Assembly: GCF_963082655.1 (NCBI RefSeq)
Contig: NC_081553.1
Location: 67,310,951 to 67,374,950 of the forward strand
DNA length: 64,000 bases
Origin: Stomoxys calcitrans
Taxonomy: Eukaryota > Arthropoda > Insecta > Diptera > Muscidae
Direction of reading: 5' to 3'
Shown piece after piece: positions 45,453 through 57,440 of the stretch. A program made the position numbers and the translations under genes. The notes under the pieces were generated by a model, which saw only the letters and a list, made by a program, of their open reading frames with translations, was not told the origin of the DNA and made no database searches. Within the stretch, counting starts at the first letter, position 1; the number at the start of each line of letters is the position of its first letter.

Positions 45453-46492
45453 TTTTGACGTGCTCGCCAGTATTCGAACCTAGGCTTTAAGCATCACATG
45501 AGGACACTTGCGTTTCAACAAAAAACTTTTTGTGGGACACTCTAACACATTCACTTGTACAAGATTTTATTTCAATACCAAGCCAAAGGCAGACCATCAT
45601 CAAATAGGTTTTGCTCTACAAACGACATTTTCATTAGCTAAGGTATTATTAAAGGCAAATGCCTAAAGGTGCTGTTGAAGTTAGAAAATATGTATGTGTG
45701 TGTAACATTAACCACAAAATTATCAGAATATCATACAAGGATTATGTATGCGTGTGCAAAATTAATGAAACAAACATGAAAATACTGTGTTACCAATTCA
45801 TCAAATTTCAATTCCTTACCAACAACCCTCACACTGTAAGCTTCTGTTTGAACAAGAGAGAACCTAAGAAGTGATGGCAATATGAATAAATTATGTTCCA
45901 TTAAGAGCACAACTTTTTAAAATAAGGTTGTAGTGGTTAGAATCATGGGCCAGATGAGGCAAGGATAGATTAAATTTAAGATGCATTTAATACATTTATG
46001 TGTGCCTTAATAAATATCAAAATAAATAATTGATATTTGGTTAACATAAGAAGAATAAGGGAAAAATTAAGAGAATTATGAAAAAGAAGGTAGAAATAGA
46101 AAAAAAATGTAACGGGGTTTTTTTTGAAGCGTATCATTGTAAGATAACTAAAAACGGGTTTACCTCTTCGCATAATCGGCGACTTTACTTTGTTAAAGTT
46201 ATATATTGAGTAACTCAACAGTACTATTGACAGCACAAAAAGAATTTTATTTGTAACATTTAAAGCCTCAATTCTCATACAGAAGTGGTCGGTTTGGTCC
46301 CCTCTTTAAAAGGTTTAGAACAACGTTAAATTCCATTCTGATATATGTATTTGCAATAAAACTTTGCTATAGATATTTGAATACATCAAAGTCCGTAGTT
46401 TAAAGCGGTTCACATTAACTCATAAAAAAGTAACCACAACCATGGATTCTACTAAAGATGTACACTAATTAAGTCATTATTCCTCACAGAAA
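45453..46492. other. SINE head scrap followed by unassigned AT-rich DNA
   Basis: At 45457-45505 the minus strand carries a decayed SINE head (CCTAGGTTCGAATACTGGCG). The remainder is AT-rich with poly-A and no supported gene. Minus frame 45976-46278 has hydrophobic runs but no recognised domain. Confidence 0.4.
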
Positions 46493-46660
46493 CAAGTAAA
46501 AAAGCGTTAAGTTCGGCCAGACCGAGCTTTGGATACCCACCACCTCGGGTATACATGTAAATCACCTTTCGTTAAAATCCGGAAAAAAATGCATACCTTA
46601 TGCCCCATAGCAGCTATATCGAAATATGTTACAATTTTGATCAAAAACTAATAATAATAA
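46493..46660 (-). mobile_element. DINE-like end fragment, family A/B
   Basis: It reads AAGTAAAAAAGCGTTAAGTT, CGGCCAGACC, GGATACCCACCACCTCGGGT and one decayed unit with CATAGCAGCTATATCG. Confidence 0.7.
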
Positions 46661-46667
46661 GTCACTA

Positions 46668-48790
46668 GCTGGACAGGGCCCGCTACGCTGCGCCTTCTTT
46701 ATCTCTCTAATATCTATTTAGGGTGGGGACACTACGCCCTGAATGTGGATATCGTGCTACTGTAGCCTATGTCCGCCTATGACGCTGAACGCCTGCATTC
46801 GAATCCTGGCGGAACTTCGGTCAACATTTAAAGCGGTGGTTATCCCCTCTTAATGCTGGCGACATTTGCGAGGTACCATGCATGGACATGTAGAAAATTC
46901 TCCCCAAAGAGGTGTCGCATTGCGGCACACCGTTCGGGCTCGGCTATAAAACAGGTCCCTTATTGTTGACCAAACTCAACTTGAATCGAAAAGCACTCAT
47001 TGATGTATGAAAAGTTTGCCCCTGCTCGGTTCCTGGGTAAATTTTTACTCTACTCCTAAATGCCTTTCCTTTGAGCCCCATATTACTGTATTGATAAATA
47101 TTTCGGGTTTAGGGGGTATTTCGGGGGTGGTCATTTGGCCATTAAAGTAAATATAAGATTCGTGCTTTACTTTCAGAAAAATTTCGTAAGAGTCCCATAA
47201 TGGCACGATCAGTAAATAAGTTGTGTTTGAAGGTGGGGTGGACCCCAGGGTCTTTGTCCCGAAAATGAATATAAATTTCCAGAAAATCAAAAAATATCCA
47301 CCCCAAATGGCTTTTATATAATAGGGAGGTATTTTGGGGTGGGGCGGCTCCCCAAACACATGGCTCTATATTGCCGTGATGGGTCTACATATCCATTTGG
47401 CGGGTTTTGGACTGTCCCCGCGGCACCCGTCTTCAACAATAGAAACCATCATTTTTTTTTGGTGATTGTTAGAGTCCAAAAGTTCGAAGTAATCGCTTTA
47501 CCAATTCTCGACATCTGGTATTTTTGAAAATACGGGGAAATGAGAAGTGCTTTTTAGGGGAAACATTTCGACTCAAATATGCTCCACATTGTATAGTCCG
47601 AAATAACGCTCAGTTTAAGGGGAGATTTAGAGGGTACCCCCAAAATTGGATATTAAATTCGTTTTCTACTCTCAAATACCTTTAATTTGAGTCCCATATT
47701 GCCATAATGGGTTAATTAACTTATTTGACATATTTTTAGGAGGAAAAGCGCCACCTGGATTTGAACGCAAATTTTAATGTCATATTGTAATCTACTCCCA
47801 AATACCTTTCATTTGAGTCTCATATAGCCGTGGTCGGCTAATATGCCCATTTGGGGGTATTTAGGGGTGAGGCGACCTCCCATTACTTGGACCTAATTTT
47901 TAATGCCATATTTGTAATCTACTGCCGGATACTTTTCATTTGAGTGCCATATTGATAGGAACGTCGAATATTTCTGTTTAGAGGAGTTTTTGGATTGGGA
48001 CGGCCCGCTAGGTACTTGGACACAAAATTTAATTTGATTTTCATTTTCCAGTCTCCAATACCTTTCATTGGATACCCATATTGTGCCCATCAGTCCTCTT
48101 TTGAATTTGGGTGGCGTTTTTTGGTTTAAGGGGGAGGATCAGCCACCATCCGAAATCTAAAAGTTATATAACCTTTGTTTCCTTTTTTTGATTATACGGA
48201 ACAAACAAACAACCCGAGTCCCATATAGTTATGATGGGTCATATGCCCATTTGGGGAGTTTTTAGGGGGTGGGTGACTCCCTGCACTTCGATCTGATTTT
48301 GTATGCCAGATTCGTAATCTACTCCCGAATACCTTTCATTCAAGCCCCATTTTTACATGGAAGACCAATTTGTCTGTTTTTGGAAATTTTGGAGTTAGGG
48401 TGACTTTCTGGGTTCTTGGACCCAATTTCTAATACCATATTCGTATTCTACTCTTCAATACCTTTCATTTGATATCCATACTGTCTTTATCGGTCCACTT
48501 GTGATTTTGGGTGGTATTTTTGGGGTAACGGGAAGTGTCCGCCGCCTTCTGTTATCAACATATTATAAAACATATTTCATCTTTCTGACCATATTCGTAA
48601 TATATTCCCGAATACCTTTCATTTGAGTCCCATATTGTCATGATCGTCAAATAAACCTATTTGAAGGGGTTTTGCGGCTGGGGCGGCCCCCATGTACTTG
48701 GACCCTACTTTTATTATGAAATTCGAACTCTATTCGAAATTTTGTCCCGATCGGTCCACTTTTATTTTTGGGTAGTACCTTTGGGGTAAG
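46668..48790 (+). repeat. Repeat family E array
   Basis: It begins GCTGGACAGGGCCCGCTACG, CTGCGCC. Units then carry CCGAATACCTTTCATTTGAG, TCCCATATTG and TTTGGGGGTATTTAGGGG at about 47059, 47684, 47803, 47928, 48057, 48327, 48453 and 48610, so unit length varies (roughly 110-160 bp). The same family occurs inverted at 51841-53222, closing GGAGCGGGCCGGTTCAGCTA. I cannot name the family. A SINE is nested at 46752-47044. Confidence 0.6.
46752..47044 (+). repeat. tRNA-derived SINE copy
   Basis: ATGTCCGCCTATGACGCTGA, GCATTCGAATCCTGGCGGAA, CCCCAAAGAGGTGTCGCATT and GGCTCGGCTATAAAA match 16703-16985, with the A-box region degraded. Confidence 0.75.
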
Positions 48791-48794
48791 GGGG

Positions 48795-49742
48795 AGGGTC
48801 CGGGCCTAACACAACTCACTGCCCCTAGTTTCGACGAAATCGGACAATAAATACGCCTTTTATGGGCCCAAAACCTTAAATCGAGAGATCGGTCCATATG
48901 GAAGCTATATCCAAATCTGGACCGATTTGAGCCAAATTGAAGAAGAATGTCGAAGGGCCCAACAGAACACAATGTTCCAAATTTCGACGACGTCGGACAA
49001 TGAATTCGCCTTTTATGGGTCCAAAAGCTTAAATCGAGAGATCGGTCTATATGGCAGCTATATCCAAAACTGGACCGCTCTGGGCCAAGTTGAAGAAGGA
49101 TGTTGATAGGCCTAAAACAACTCACTGCCCCAAATTTAGGCGAAATCTGAAAATACAAGCGCCTTTTATGGACCCACAACTTTAAATCGAGAGATCGGTC
49201 TATATAGAAGCTATATCCAAAACTGGACCGATATGTGCCATATTGCAGAAGAATGTTGAAGGGCCCAACACAACTCACTTTCCCAAATTTGGGTGGCATT
49301 GGACAATAAATACGCCTTTTATGGGCCTTAAGCCTTAAATCGAGAGATCGGTCTATATGACAGCTATATTCAAATCTGGACCGATCTATGCCGAATTGAA
49401 AAAAGATGTCGAAGATTCTAACACCACTCACTGTCCCAAATTTTGGCGAAATCGGAAAATAAATGTGGTTTTTATGGGCCTAAGACCCTAAATCGGCTGA
49501 TCGGTCTATATGGGGGCTATATTAAGATATAGTCTGATATAGCCCATCAGCTCAATAGCTCTATGTTTAAAGACTGTAGCGTGATTTCAACAGATAGACG
49601 GACGGACATGTCTAGATCGTCTTAGATTTTTACGCTGATCAAGAATATCTATACCTTATTGGGTCGGAAATGGATATCTCGATGTATTGCAAACGGAATG
49701 ACAAAATGAATATACCCGCATCTTTTCGTGGTGGGTATAAAA
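48795..49742 (-). mobile_element. DINE-like element, family A array with long open frame
   Basis: Units in reverse orientation have TTTTATGGG landmarks near 48861, 49015, 49167, 49320 and 49473, about 153 bp apart. The head has ACAGATAGACGGACGGACAT, TCTAGATCGTCTTAG and ends TTTCGTGGTGGGTATAAAAA. A 233-codon minus frame (49431-48730) reads through the array as 51-residue repeats (motifs SCHIDRSLDLR, HKRRIYCP, RPFDILLQFG variants). It is most simply explained by a repeat length divisible by three. Confidence 0.8.
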
Positions 49743-50440
49743 ACTTTACTACAAATTTTGGAATTAAATGTTTCACTTCAGTTGTTTGTTTCCAAAGTGG
49801 AGCCGAGCTTAATAACAATGAGATTTATGTTAAGCGAAAAGATTTAGTTATTGAAAAGTAACTGAAACAAAATGACCTGATCAACAGATCCTTTAACATA
49901 CACATAGCTGCCATTGGTGTACGTTTTGTTTTGAAAGGTGGCTAAACATTCTTGTCCACTACCATCGCTTTGCTCATATCCACATGACTGCAGAGGCATC
50001 TGGCTTTGAAGCTAATTTTTGTGATACTTATTCAAAATCCTTTGTTATTGGCATATGTGGTGCTGAGAGACCACAGCGACAACATTCCCTTACACCTACA
50101 GGTCAATATATCATTCATGAAGCTTTTTCAAATCTATCTCTAACAACATTATGCTCTATTATTTGACAATTGCAACGATTGCAATTTCCCATGTCTGCAA
50201 TTTCATTGATTGTAGCAACAATGGTTTTGTTTTCTTGGCTTTCCATCCACTGACTGATGAGGTGGACATGGCAACAACAACGGCATTGCTGGCAATGTTG
50301 TTCTGTTTCGCAGGACACACGCTCAGTGGAATAGTTTTGCTATTATTTATGTTATACTGTTAATGTCCTGTCATGTATATCCCAACAAAAAATTGTTTAG
50401 ATGACATTATTTTTCAATAATCTTTGCCAAAATCAGTGAT
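49743..50440 (-). other. Possible Cys-rich coding remnants
   Basis: The minus strand near 50330-50115 reads STERVSCETEQHCQQCRCCC, later GNCNRCNC, and stops at 50115. Further on, after a CTGCAG acceptor-like site near 49990, another frame reads SCGYEQSDGSGQECLATFQN, then KTYTNGSYVYVKGS. Both pieces look like extracellular Cys-rich protein, with some resemblance to von Willebrand C-type spacing. They are in different frames with stops between them. They could be exons of an unrecognised gene, remains of one, or chance. No transposon match is evident here. Confidence 0.25.
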
Positions 50441-50449
50441 TATCAAAAT

Positions 50450-50607
50450 CGACAATTCTGCTTATTTACGTACCCATTGAGCCAAAAAGAGTTTCGCCGT
50501 AAAATGGAAGAAGCGTGCGTGGAACTTTCTTTACAGAGCATGTATTTTGCTTATAAATTTCAATTCAGTGTTGCCAAAAAGATAATAGGTAAAAAAATCA
50601 CCTTTTA
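50450..50607 (-). pseudogene. Second fragment of the mariner-like family
   Basis: CGACAATTCTGCTTATTTAC, GTACCCATTGAGCCAAAA, GGAAGAAGCG and CAGAGCATGTATTTTG match 24270-24390. The outer end CAGTGTTGCCAAAAAGATAA, TAGGTAAAAAAATCACC matches 24495-24528. The junction between the catalytic-domain part and the N-terminal part is the same as in the 24-kb copy, and this copy has lost a further part next to the end. Confidence 0.7.
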
Positions 50608-51055
50608 GAAGACAAAATTTCAAGCAAATCGGATAAGAAATACTCCCCCTATGGGCTCAAGAAGTATAATCTGAAGATCGGTTTACATGGGAGGCTGAAA
50701 TCCGTAATTGGAAGAGTAATTGGAGATCAAAGGACCTAAGGAGTCATTGTTCTAAATTTCAGCTAAATCGAATAAGAATTCCGCCCTCTATAGGCTTAAA
50801 AAGTCAAATCGGGAGATCGCGATTTGGCCCACGTTTGTTTACCTTCCTAGATAGGAAGGATTTGAACAAAATTTTAAGGGACATATTTTAATCGCTTAGA
50901 TAGATGGATGTACGAACGTGGCTAGATCGCTATACAATGTCATGACGATCAAGAATATGTATATATAATAGGGTCGCAGATCAATATTTCGATTTCGAAG
51001 TGTTACCAACGGAATGACTGAATTAGTATACTCCGATCCTATGGTGGTAGGTATA
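50608..51055 (-). mobile_element. DINE-like element, family C
   Basis: Two units (AAATTTCAGCTAAATCGAAT, CCGCCCTCTATAGGC) then a head with GATGGATGTACGAACGTGGC and CCTATGGTGGTAGGTATAAC. Confidence 0.7.
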
Positions 51056-51840
51056 ACAAGCAAAAGCATGCCAAGTTCGGCCGGGCCGAATCTTGGGAAC
51101 CCACCACCTGCATTCAGCTAAAAAAGTATACAAAATAAATTTAGTTAAAGGGCATAATTTATTCTGCATACCAAACTTCTGTCAAACTGGCAAAAATTAA
51201 ATCTTCTAGGAACTGAACAAAGATAATAGCGAGAAAGGTTTCTATGGTAGCTACATCAGGTTATAGACTGATTTAGATAGTACTTGGCACAATTGTTGAA
51301 AGTCGTAACAGAATATCGCATGAAAAATGTCAGCCAAATCAGACAATAGGGGGTGGAATAATCAATAACGATTTGGCAATAACACCAATAACAGATTGGT
51401 ATTAAAACCAACACCAGTTCGGTAATAAGGCTAATACCAAACGGTACTAATCATTTTATGTTTCATCCATACCATCCATTTGTGCCATACTGTGTTGCTT
51501 TACTATCAATACCGTATACCGGCACTAAAATAAGCACGTTTGGTATCAACTTTTCTCTGGGTGTAAGCACTCAGGAAGTCAAATCGGCAGCTCGGTTTAT
51601 ATGGGAGCTATACTAGGTAAAAGACCGATTCGGACTGTACTTGGCACATTTGTTGGAGGTCATAACGGAACACTATCGGCAAAATTTTAGCCAGATCGGA
51701 CAAAACTTGTGGCTTCCAAGGACTCAAGAAGTCAAATCGGGAAATCGGTTTATATGGGCGCTATATCCAAATCTGAACCGATATAGCACAGTTGCAGTCC
51801 CCCACATCCTCCATCAATAGTAAGTATCTTTGCAAAATTC
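51056..51840 (-). mobile_element. DINE-like element, family C variant, interrupted
   Basis: It starts AAGCATGCCAAGTTCGGCCG, GGAACCCACCACC. Units occur on both sides of a nested dyad-repeat element (51373-51552), with a long unit set from about 51570 (AAGTCAAATCGG, GGTTTATATGGGAGC). Confidence 0.7.
51373..51552 (-). repeat. ATACC/GGTAT dyad repeat element, copy 3
   Basis: The minus strand reads GTTGATACCAAACGTGCTTA, ACGGTATTGATAGTAAAGCA, AGTACCGTTTGGTATTAG and GAACTGGTGTTGGTTTTAAT. The same motif order occurs at 3391 and 17141. It interrupts a DINE-like element. Confidence 0.7.
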
Positions 51841-53222
51841 CAAGCGGCTGTGGTGAAAATAGGGTACTACATTTTTTGATATCTAAAGGGTGGGCGGACT
51901 CTCCTCCTTACCCTAATTTTCAAAAACGCCAGATCTCGGAGATTGGTGAAGCGATTTAAGCGAAATTTTGAGTGCTCTCTTATAGTAACCTACAAACAAA
52001 TATTTGGTATCCAAATTTCGGATGGGGTACCTAGGGGTGGCGTCCCACCCCTAAACCTTCCAAATATATATATTCACCAATCCCAACAATATTGGACTCA
52101 AATGAATGGTATAAGATAAGAAAACGTATCTGATACCTAATTGTCGGACCAAGTGTTTAGGGGACCACCCCAACACCCAAAACACCCCTAAATCGGACAT
52201 ATTTACTGACCATGGCAATATCGGACTCAAATAAAAGGTATTTGCGAGTAAAATACGAATCGGGTATCCAAATGTGGGACCAAGTTTCTGGAGATCGACC
52301 CCTTCCCCAAAGGACCCCAAACAGGACTAATTTACTGACCATGGCAATATGGGCCTTAAATGAAAGGTATTCGGGCGTAGAAAAGGAATCTGATATCCAG
52401 ATGTAGGGCCAAGTATTTGGGGACCACCCCTCAATCAGAACATCTCCAAAAGTGGACAAATTTACGACTATAGCAACATGGGGCTCAAATGAAATGTCTT
52501 TGGAAGTAAAGCATAAATCTGATATCAATATTCGGGGAAAGGGGCCACACCACCCCATAACACGAATCTAATATATATATTTTCAAAGTCAAGTCACTGA
52601 GTGGCCGCCCATCCCCAAAACTGGTCCGATTTGCCGACTATAGAAAACTGGGCTCAAATAACATATCGGAGAGTAGACCATGAATCTGATATCAACATCT
52701 GGGACCAACTGTCTAGGGGACATCCCACCCCCATACCAACCCCTAAATAGGGTCTTCAAGACAGTGGAGCTCGATATACATAGTTTTTAGGGCCCATACC
52801 TCAAGCCAGACACATTTGCAGACTTTTGCAATAAGGGATTTAAATGATTGGTATTCGAGATTAGAAAACGAATTCGATATTCAATTTTGAAGCCAATGGC
52901 AATATGAAGTTCAAATAAATGATATATAGATATATGAAAATAGAGAACGTTGCCGATATATTTGCAGGGCTTAGTGTTTGGGGAACCACCCCTTTCCCCA
53001 AAATAAAATATTTTAAGAATGGAGTACACCTTACATCCAAACGTAAATTGGTAGACCAATAGAGATCATATGGAATTCAGATAAACTATTAGTCAAGCGA
53101 TTTGTAGCACGGTATTTCACAAAAAGCTCTTTAATTGTCGAAAATACATACTCAAAGGATAAAAAGTAAAATAGGAGCACCGGAGCGGGCCGGTTCAGCT
53201 AGTCTATTATATAAAAATTAAA
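51841..53222 (-). repeat. Repeat family E array, inverted
   Basis: Units carry GGACTCAAATAAAAGGTATT, TACTGACCATGGCAATAT and GGACCACCCC in the reverse sense of 46668-48790. It ends GAGCGGGCCGGTTCAGCTAG. Open frames on the minus strand (52051-52558) come from the units. Confidence 0.6.
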
Positions 53223-53585
53223 GCGTTGCGCTTTCTTTGTTTACTTCATAGTTTATTTGCATGTTTCCTATAGACTCAAAAACGGCAGAACCGATTTTCA
53301 TGAAATTTTCACAGATGATAGAATTAGACCCCCGATGGATATAGGATAACCCATTTTTGATATCCAAGGGGGGAGCGGACCCTCTCCCATAACACAATTT
53401 TCAATAACATCAAATCTTGGAGATGGGTGGACCTATTTAATCGAAAATTGGTTTGCACGCTTTTGGTAACCCAAATAATCCAAGGGAACGCCCCACCCCA
53501 AAAACCATCCAAACAGACAATAACAATTTGACCCCAAGTGTCGAGGGGTGCGTCCCATCCCCAGAAACCGACCAAATATGACGCA
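53223..53585. repeat. Second family E-type start, diverged
   Basis: GACTCAAAAACGGCAGAACC, GATTTTCATGAAATTTTCAC and TTGATATCCAAGGGGGGAGC parallel 51850-51970. It stops at the SINE fragment. Confidence 0.5.
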
Positions 53586-53705
53586 GCACGACTAGGTTCG
53601 AATACTGGCGAGAACATCAGAAAAAATTTTCAGCGGTGGTTAACCTCTCCCAATTGTGGCGACATTTGTGAGGAACAATACCATTTGCAAACCAGTAAGG
53701 AAGGG
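53586..53705 (+). repeat. SINE fragment
   Basis: CTAGGTTCGAATACTGGCGA, TTTTCAGCGGTGGTTAACC and ATTTGTGAGG match the SINE. It then passes abruptly into ACCAGTAAGGAAGGGCAAAA, CTCGGGCGGTACCGGCTG, a junction repeated at 53878-54000. Confidence 0.65.
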
Positions 53706-53877
53706 CAAAACTCGGGCGGTACCGGCTGTATAATACCCGCGAGGATCTCAAAAGTGAACATCTTTACGGACAGTAAAATGGCCATAAGGGCAATAACAAT
53801 CAGGACGGTAAAGTCACGAACAGTCTAGCATTGTAAGAAGGAGATTAACTATCTTTCTGAGGATAGCGAAATGCGCA

Positions 53878-53975
53878 TCGAGAACATCAGCAAAATTTTT
53901 CAGCAGTGATTTATACCTCCCAATACTGGCCACATTTGTGAGAAACAATACCATTTGAAAACCAGTAAGGAAGGG
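53878..53975 (+). repeat. SINE fragment, same junction as 53586
   Basis: GAACATCAGCAAAATTTTTC, AGCAGTGATT and ACATTTGTGAGAAACAATAC are followed by the same AACCAGTAAGGAAGGGAAAA, GTCGGGCGGTACCGACTG join. This indicates a local duplication of SINE plus element start. Confidence 0.6.
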
Positions 53976-55112
53976 AAAAAGTCGGGCGGTACCGACTGTA
54001 TAATACTCTACACCTAACCTATAAGTACAATGTGGGAGTTATGTCTTATGCTGAACCGATTTCAAGCAAACTTCTCAGATAATGTGGTAGACGTCGAGGA
54101 AAGCGTGGTGCAAAATTTTGGCAAGATTGGTCAAATAATGTGCTTGCAGCAGCTATTGAGGTGAAAATCTGGCGATATACATATATGACAGCTATATCTA
54201 AATCTAAGCCGATTTCTATGAAATTCACCAGTAATAACGAGAGTCATAAGAAAATCCTTCCTGCCAAATTTCGAGAGAATCGGTTAAGAAGAGACCATTG
54301 TATTGCAATATTTCTGCAAATCTGACGAACATATATATGGGAGCTATTTCTAAATCTGAACCGATTTCAAGCAAACTTCTCACATACTGTCACAGTCGTC
54401 GAAGAAAGCGTTGTACGAAGTTTTGGGAAGATTGGTCAATAAATGCGCTTGCAGTGGCTCTAGGAGTAAAAATGGGGCGATATATATATGAGAGCTATAT
54501 CTAAATCTGAACCGATTTCCATGAAATTCACCAGTAATGTCGAGAGTCAAGAGGAAATCCTTCCTAACAAATTTCAAAAGAATCGGTTGACAAATTACCA
54601 TTTTAATGCATTATTACTGCAAATCGGACGAATATATATATGAGGGCTATATCCAAATCTGAACCGATTTCTATGAAATTCGGTAATGTCGGGAGTCATA
54701 AGAAAATCCTACCTGCCCAATTTCGAGAGAATCGGTTATCAAATGACCATTTTATAGCAGTATTACTGCAAATCGGACGAACATATATATAAGAGATATA
54801 TCCAAATCTGAACCAATTTTTTTGCAATTCCAATAGGCTTCGTCTCTATGCCGAAAAACATGCCCATACCAAATTTGAAGACGATCGGATGAAAACTGCG
54901 ACCTGTACTTTGTACACAAATTAACATGGACAGACGGAAAGACAGACGGTCGGACAGATAGACAGACGGACATAGCTAAATCGAATCAGAAAGTGATTCT
55001 GATTTGATCGGTATACTTATCAATGGGTCTAACTCTCTTCCTTCTGGGTGTTACAAACAAATTCAATAGGTTATAATACCCTGTACCACAGTTGTGGTGT
55101 AGGGTATAAAAA
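53976..55112 (-). mobile_element. DINE-like element, family D array
   Basis: It starts GTCGGGCGGTACCGACTGTA, TAATACTCTACACC and ends CCACAGTTGTGGTGTAGGGT. Units have AACCGATTTCTATGAAATTC, CGAGAGAATCGGTTA and CATATATATGGGAGCTAT. The head carries CAGACGGACATAGCTAAATC. Confidence 0.75.
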
Positions 55113-55292
55113 TGGTATGGCCATATAAAAACTTCTCTCCAAAGAGGTGTCTCACTGCGGCACATCTTTCAGACACGACTATAAAAAAGAGCGTCAGCTA
55201 TCATTGTGGTTAAACTTGCTTCGAACAGCACTCATTGATATGTGGGAAATTTGGCCCTGTTCCTTAATGGAATATTGTTAAGCAAATTTGCG
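55112..55292 (+). repeat. SINE 3' part
   Basis: CTTCTCTCCAAAGAGGTGTC, TCACTGCGGCACATCTTTCA, GCACTCATTGATATGTGG and TTCCTTAATGGAATATTG match the SINE body. The head is missing. Confidence 0.7.
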
Positions 55293-57440
55293 TATGCATA
55301 TATGGTAACATATGTTGGATGTTTTACTGTCAGCACCGCCTAATGTTTTCTTACCTCTACCTATATTTTTTTCTACATTTCAATCCCATAGGTGTTTTTA
55401 AAAATCAAAATAAATTTTCACTCCATAGCTTAACTAATTTTTCGCACAATTTTTTTTCATTTACAAACTGGATTATTGGCCACTTTCTTTTGGAAAATGC
55501 AGACCAGTCTAGTTTTCGTAAATACAACACGCAGGCATATATAAATGTTTGTTAACTGGACGTATCGCATTTATTTTCCATTTTGGTTTGTTGCTTTTTT
55601 TTCGTTTTGTTTTCATTGACCACAGAAAAACCCATTTGATTTCACTGCATGATACTGGTTTGATACATGGATATGTAGGAGGATCACATTTCGGCGATAA
55701 ATGAAAGAAATCTTCAGAGGAAATCCAATTTGATATGCATGTGGATTTGGAAGTATTTTTCGCATACTGATCCTACAAAGACAACAAGATTGATGTTTTT
55801 CAACTCTTGGCAGCCATATTATGAATGTAATCTTAGAAGGCTGCTTTATTAATATTTTTGGTGATTGGATGGAAATTTCCTCATAATTTGATGACCGTAG
55901 AAATTTTGATCAATGTTTTACCATCACAGAAGATTTATATTAAAAATTGCATTATTTACAGAACATTTATCTCTAGGAAATAGCCACAGAAAATTTTAAT
56001 AAACTTTTAATTTTGTCCAAAAAAATTGTTAATAAAATATTTCACGAAAAAAATTTACACAAAAATTTCACTCACTGTTGCATTTATTTAAGCTTCAGTT
56101 ATTCCTTTAATTAAAAAAAAAAAAATATTTCTCAATTCCTTTGAAATATTAATACTCTGGCAAACAACTTTATACAAATTGCCTCACCAATTAATTACGA
56201 AATTATTTTTCAGTTTAAACTGAATTTTTGCCTTCAAGCTTAGTCATGCTGCTAATTAGAAGAGAAAATTTCCAAACCTAAAACATTTCGAAAACATAAA
56301 CAACTCATTGCCAGCTATACGAATATTTTGCAAAAGCCAATGCAAACAATTCCCATTTAGAGTTGTTGGTTCTGGTCTCGAGAACTTTTCCATAAACTAC
56401 AAACGGCCGTCGGCATCAATTGGTCCTGATTAAATTGACTTTGTATTCGGATTTATGGTGTCAAAGAGGTCGAAGCATTGGCAGCCAGAGGCATAAACAT
56501 CCAACTCATCGATGAGTAGACAAAATCAATTAGACATCCATAAAGTGTGGCTCTTAAAGGCCATTACCGAAAAACGGTAACGTTTTAGTTCGCTATTAGA
56601 ATCCTGCACAGATACTATTCAAAGTTTAAATACTTCTTTATCATAGCGAAAAAAAAAGTTCAGCGTAGTTATTGCGTTTTGTAAAGAGGCTTAACATGAA
56701 AAGGAAGATAGCTTGAAGCTGTAAATTACACGACTTCAATGAAATGAGTTACAAAAATTAGCTCTGGACATTCTCTCTTGTTTTTTTTTTTTAATTTTAA
56801 AAATTAAACAAAACAAGCAAAAACTTATTAAGTTCCGTACAAAGGCTGCTATATAAATTACTGGCCCAATAGTGACAATGCATGCGCTTAAGCTAATTGT
56901 CAAAGCACTCTTTCCCTTTAAAACAACAGCAATTTATGGCGCAAAAATCATTGACCACGTAATGTGCTGGAATAAAAAGGAACAGTGCGAACCAAGTCTA
57001 GGCTGTACAGTAGATGACCCATCAATCAGAAGTCAAAAGGCGCTGGTTTATACCGATGTGTCAGAGCTCGCTTTGTATGGGGAACAATATTTCGTATTCT
57101 CTTGTTCGCTTTTCGAGTTTCTCCCAATACCTCAGGCAATCAAATTATTGTGTACCACTCCGAATTGGCCATCTTGCTAAGAGTCTAAACTCAACCAAAG
57201 AGTCAAAAGTCAGCGTCAAGTTGTTTTGCATGCATTTTATATGGGAAAGCAAAAAACCGCCGCGGCTAAAATCAGAGTACAGCGTCGTGACGCTGAAATA
57301 GACTCTATTCTATTTTATATTTGCTCTCAATTTTCTCCTCTCTCAGCAAATTTCTCTCTGAAAATGTTTCCACAATTTTCATGAAAATTTGTTACATTGC
57401 CAAAAATTTTCAAAATTCTCTAAAATTCTTCTCTCTCTAT
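55293..57440. other. Largest repeat-poor intergenic stretch, no gene assigned
   Basis: The sequence is mostly AT-rich and unique-looking. Frames at 56872-57180 (102 codons) and 57014-57301 (95 codons) have no recognised domain. CAGCGTCGTGACGCTG near 57281 is a 7-bp-arm dyad, and CAGCGTC also occurs near 57211. A-rich filler lies at 55.9-56.15 kb. Confidence 0.35.

Noticed and set aside
48730..49431. 233-codon minus-strand ORF as a repeat-protein gene
   Set aside because: It coincides exactly with a 153-bp tandem DINE array. The same frame appears in other arrays with stops, and there is no start or splice context.
50151..50363. 70-codon plus-strand hydrophobic ORF
   Set aside because: It overlaps the minus-strand Cys-rich pieces, has no domain and its hydrophobicity follows from the antisense of Cys/Gln codons.
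56872..57180. 102-codon plus-strand ORF in repeat-poor DNA
   Set aside because: No signal peptide, domain, splice sites or family motif recognised, and it overlaps another equally open frame.
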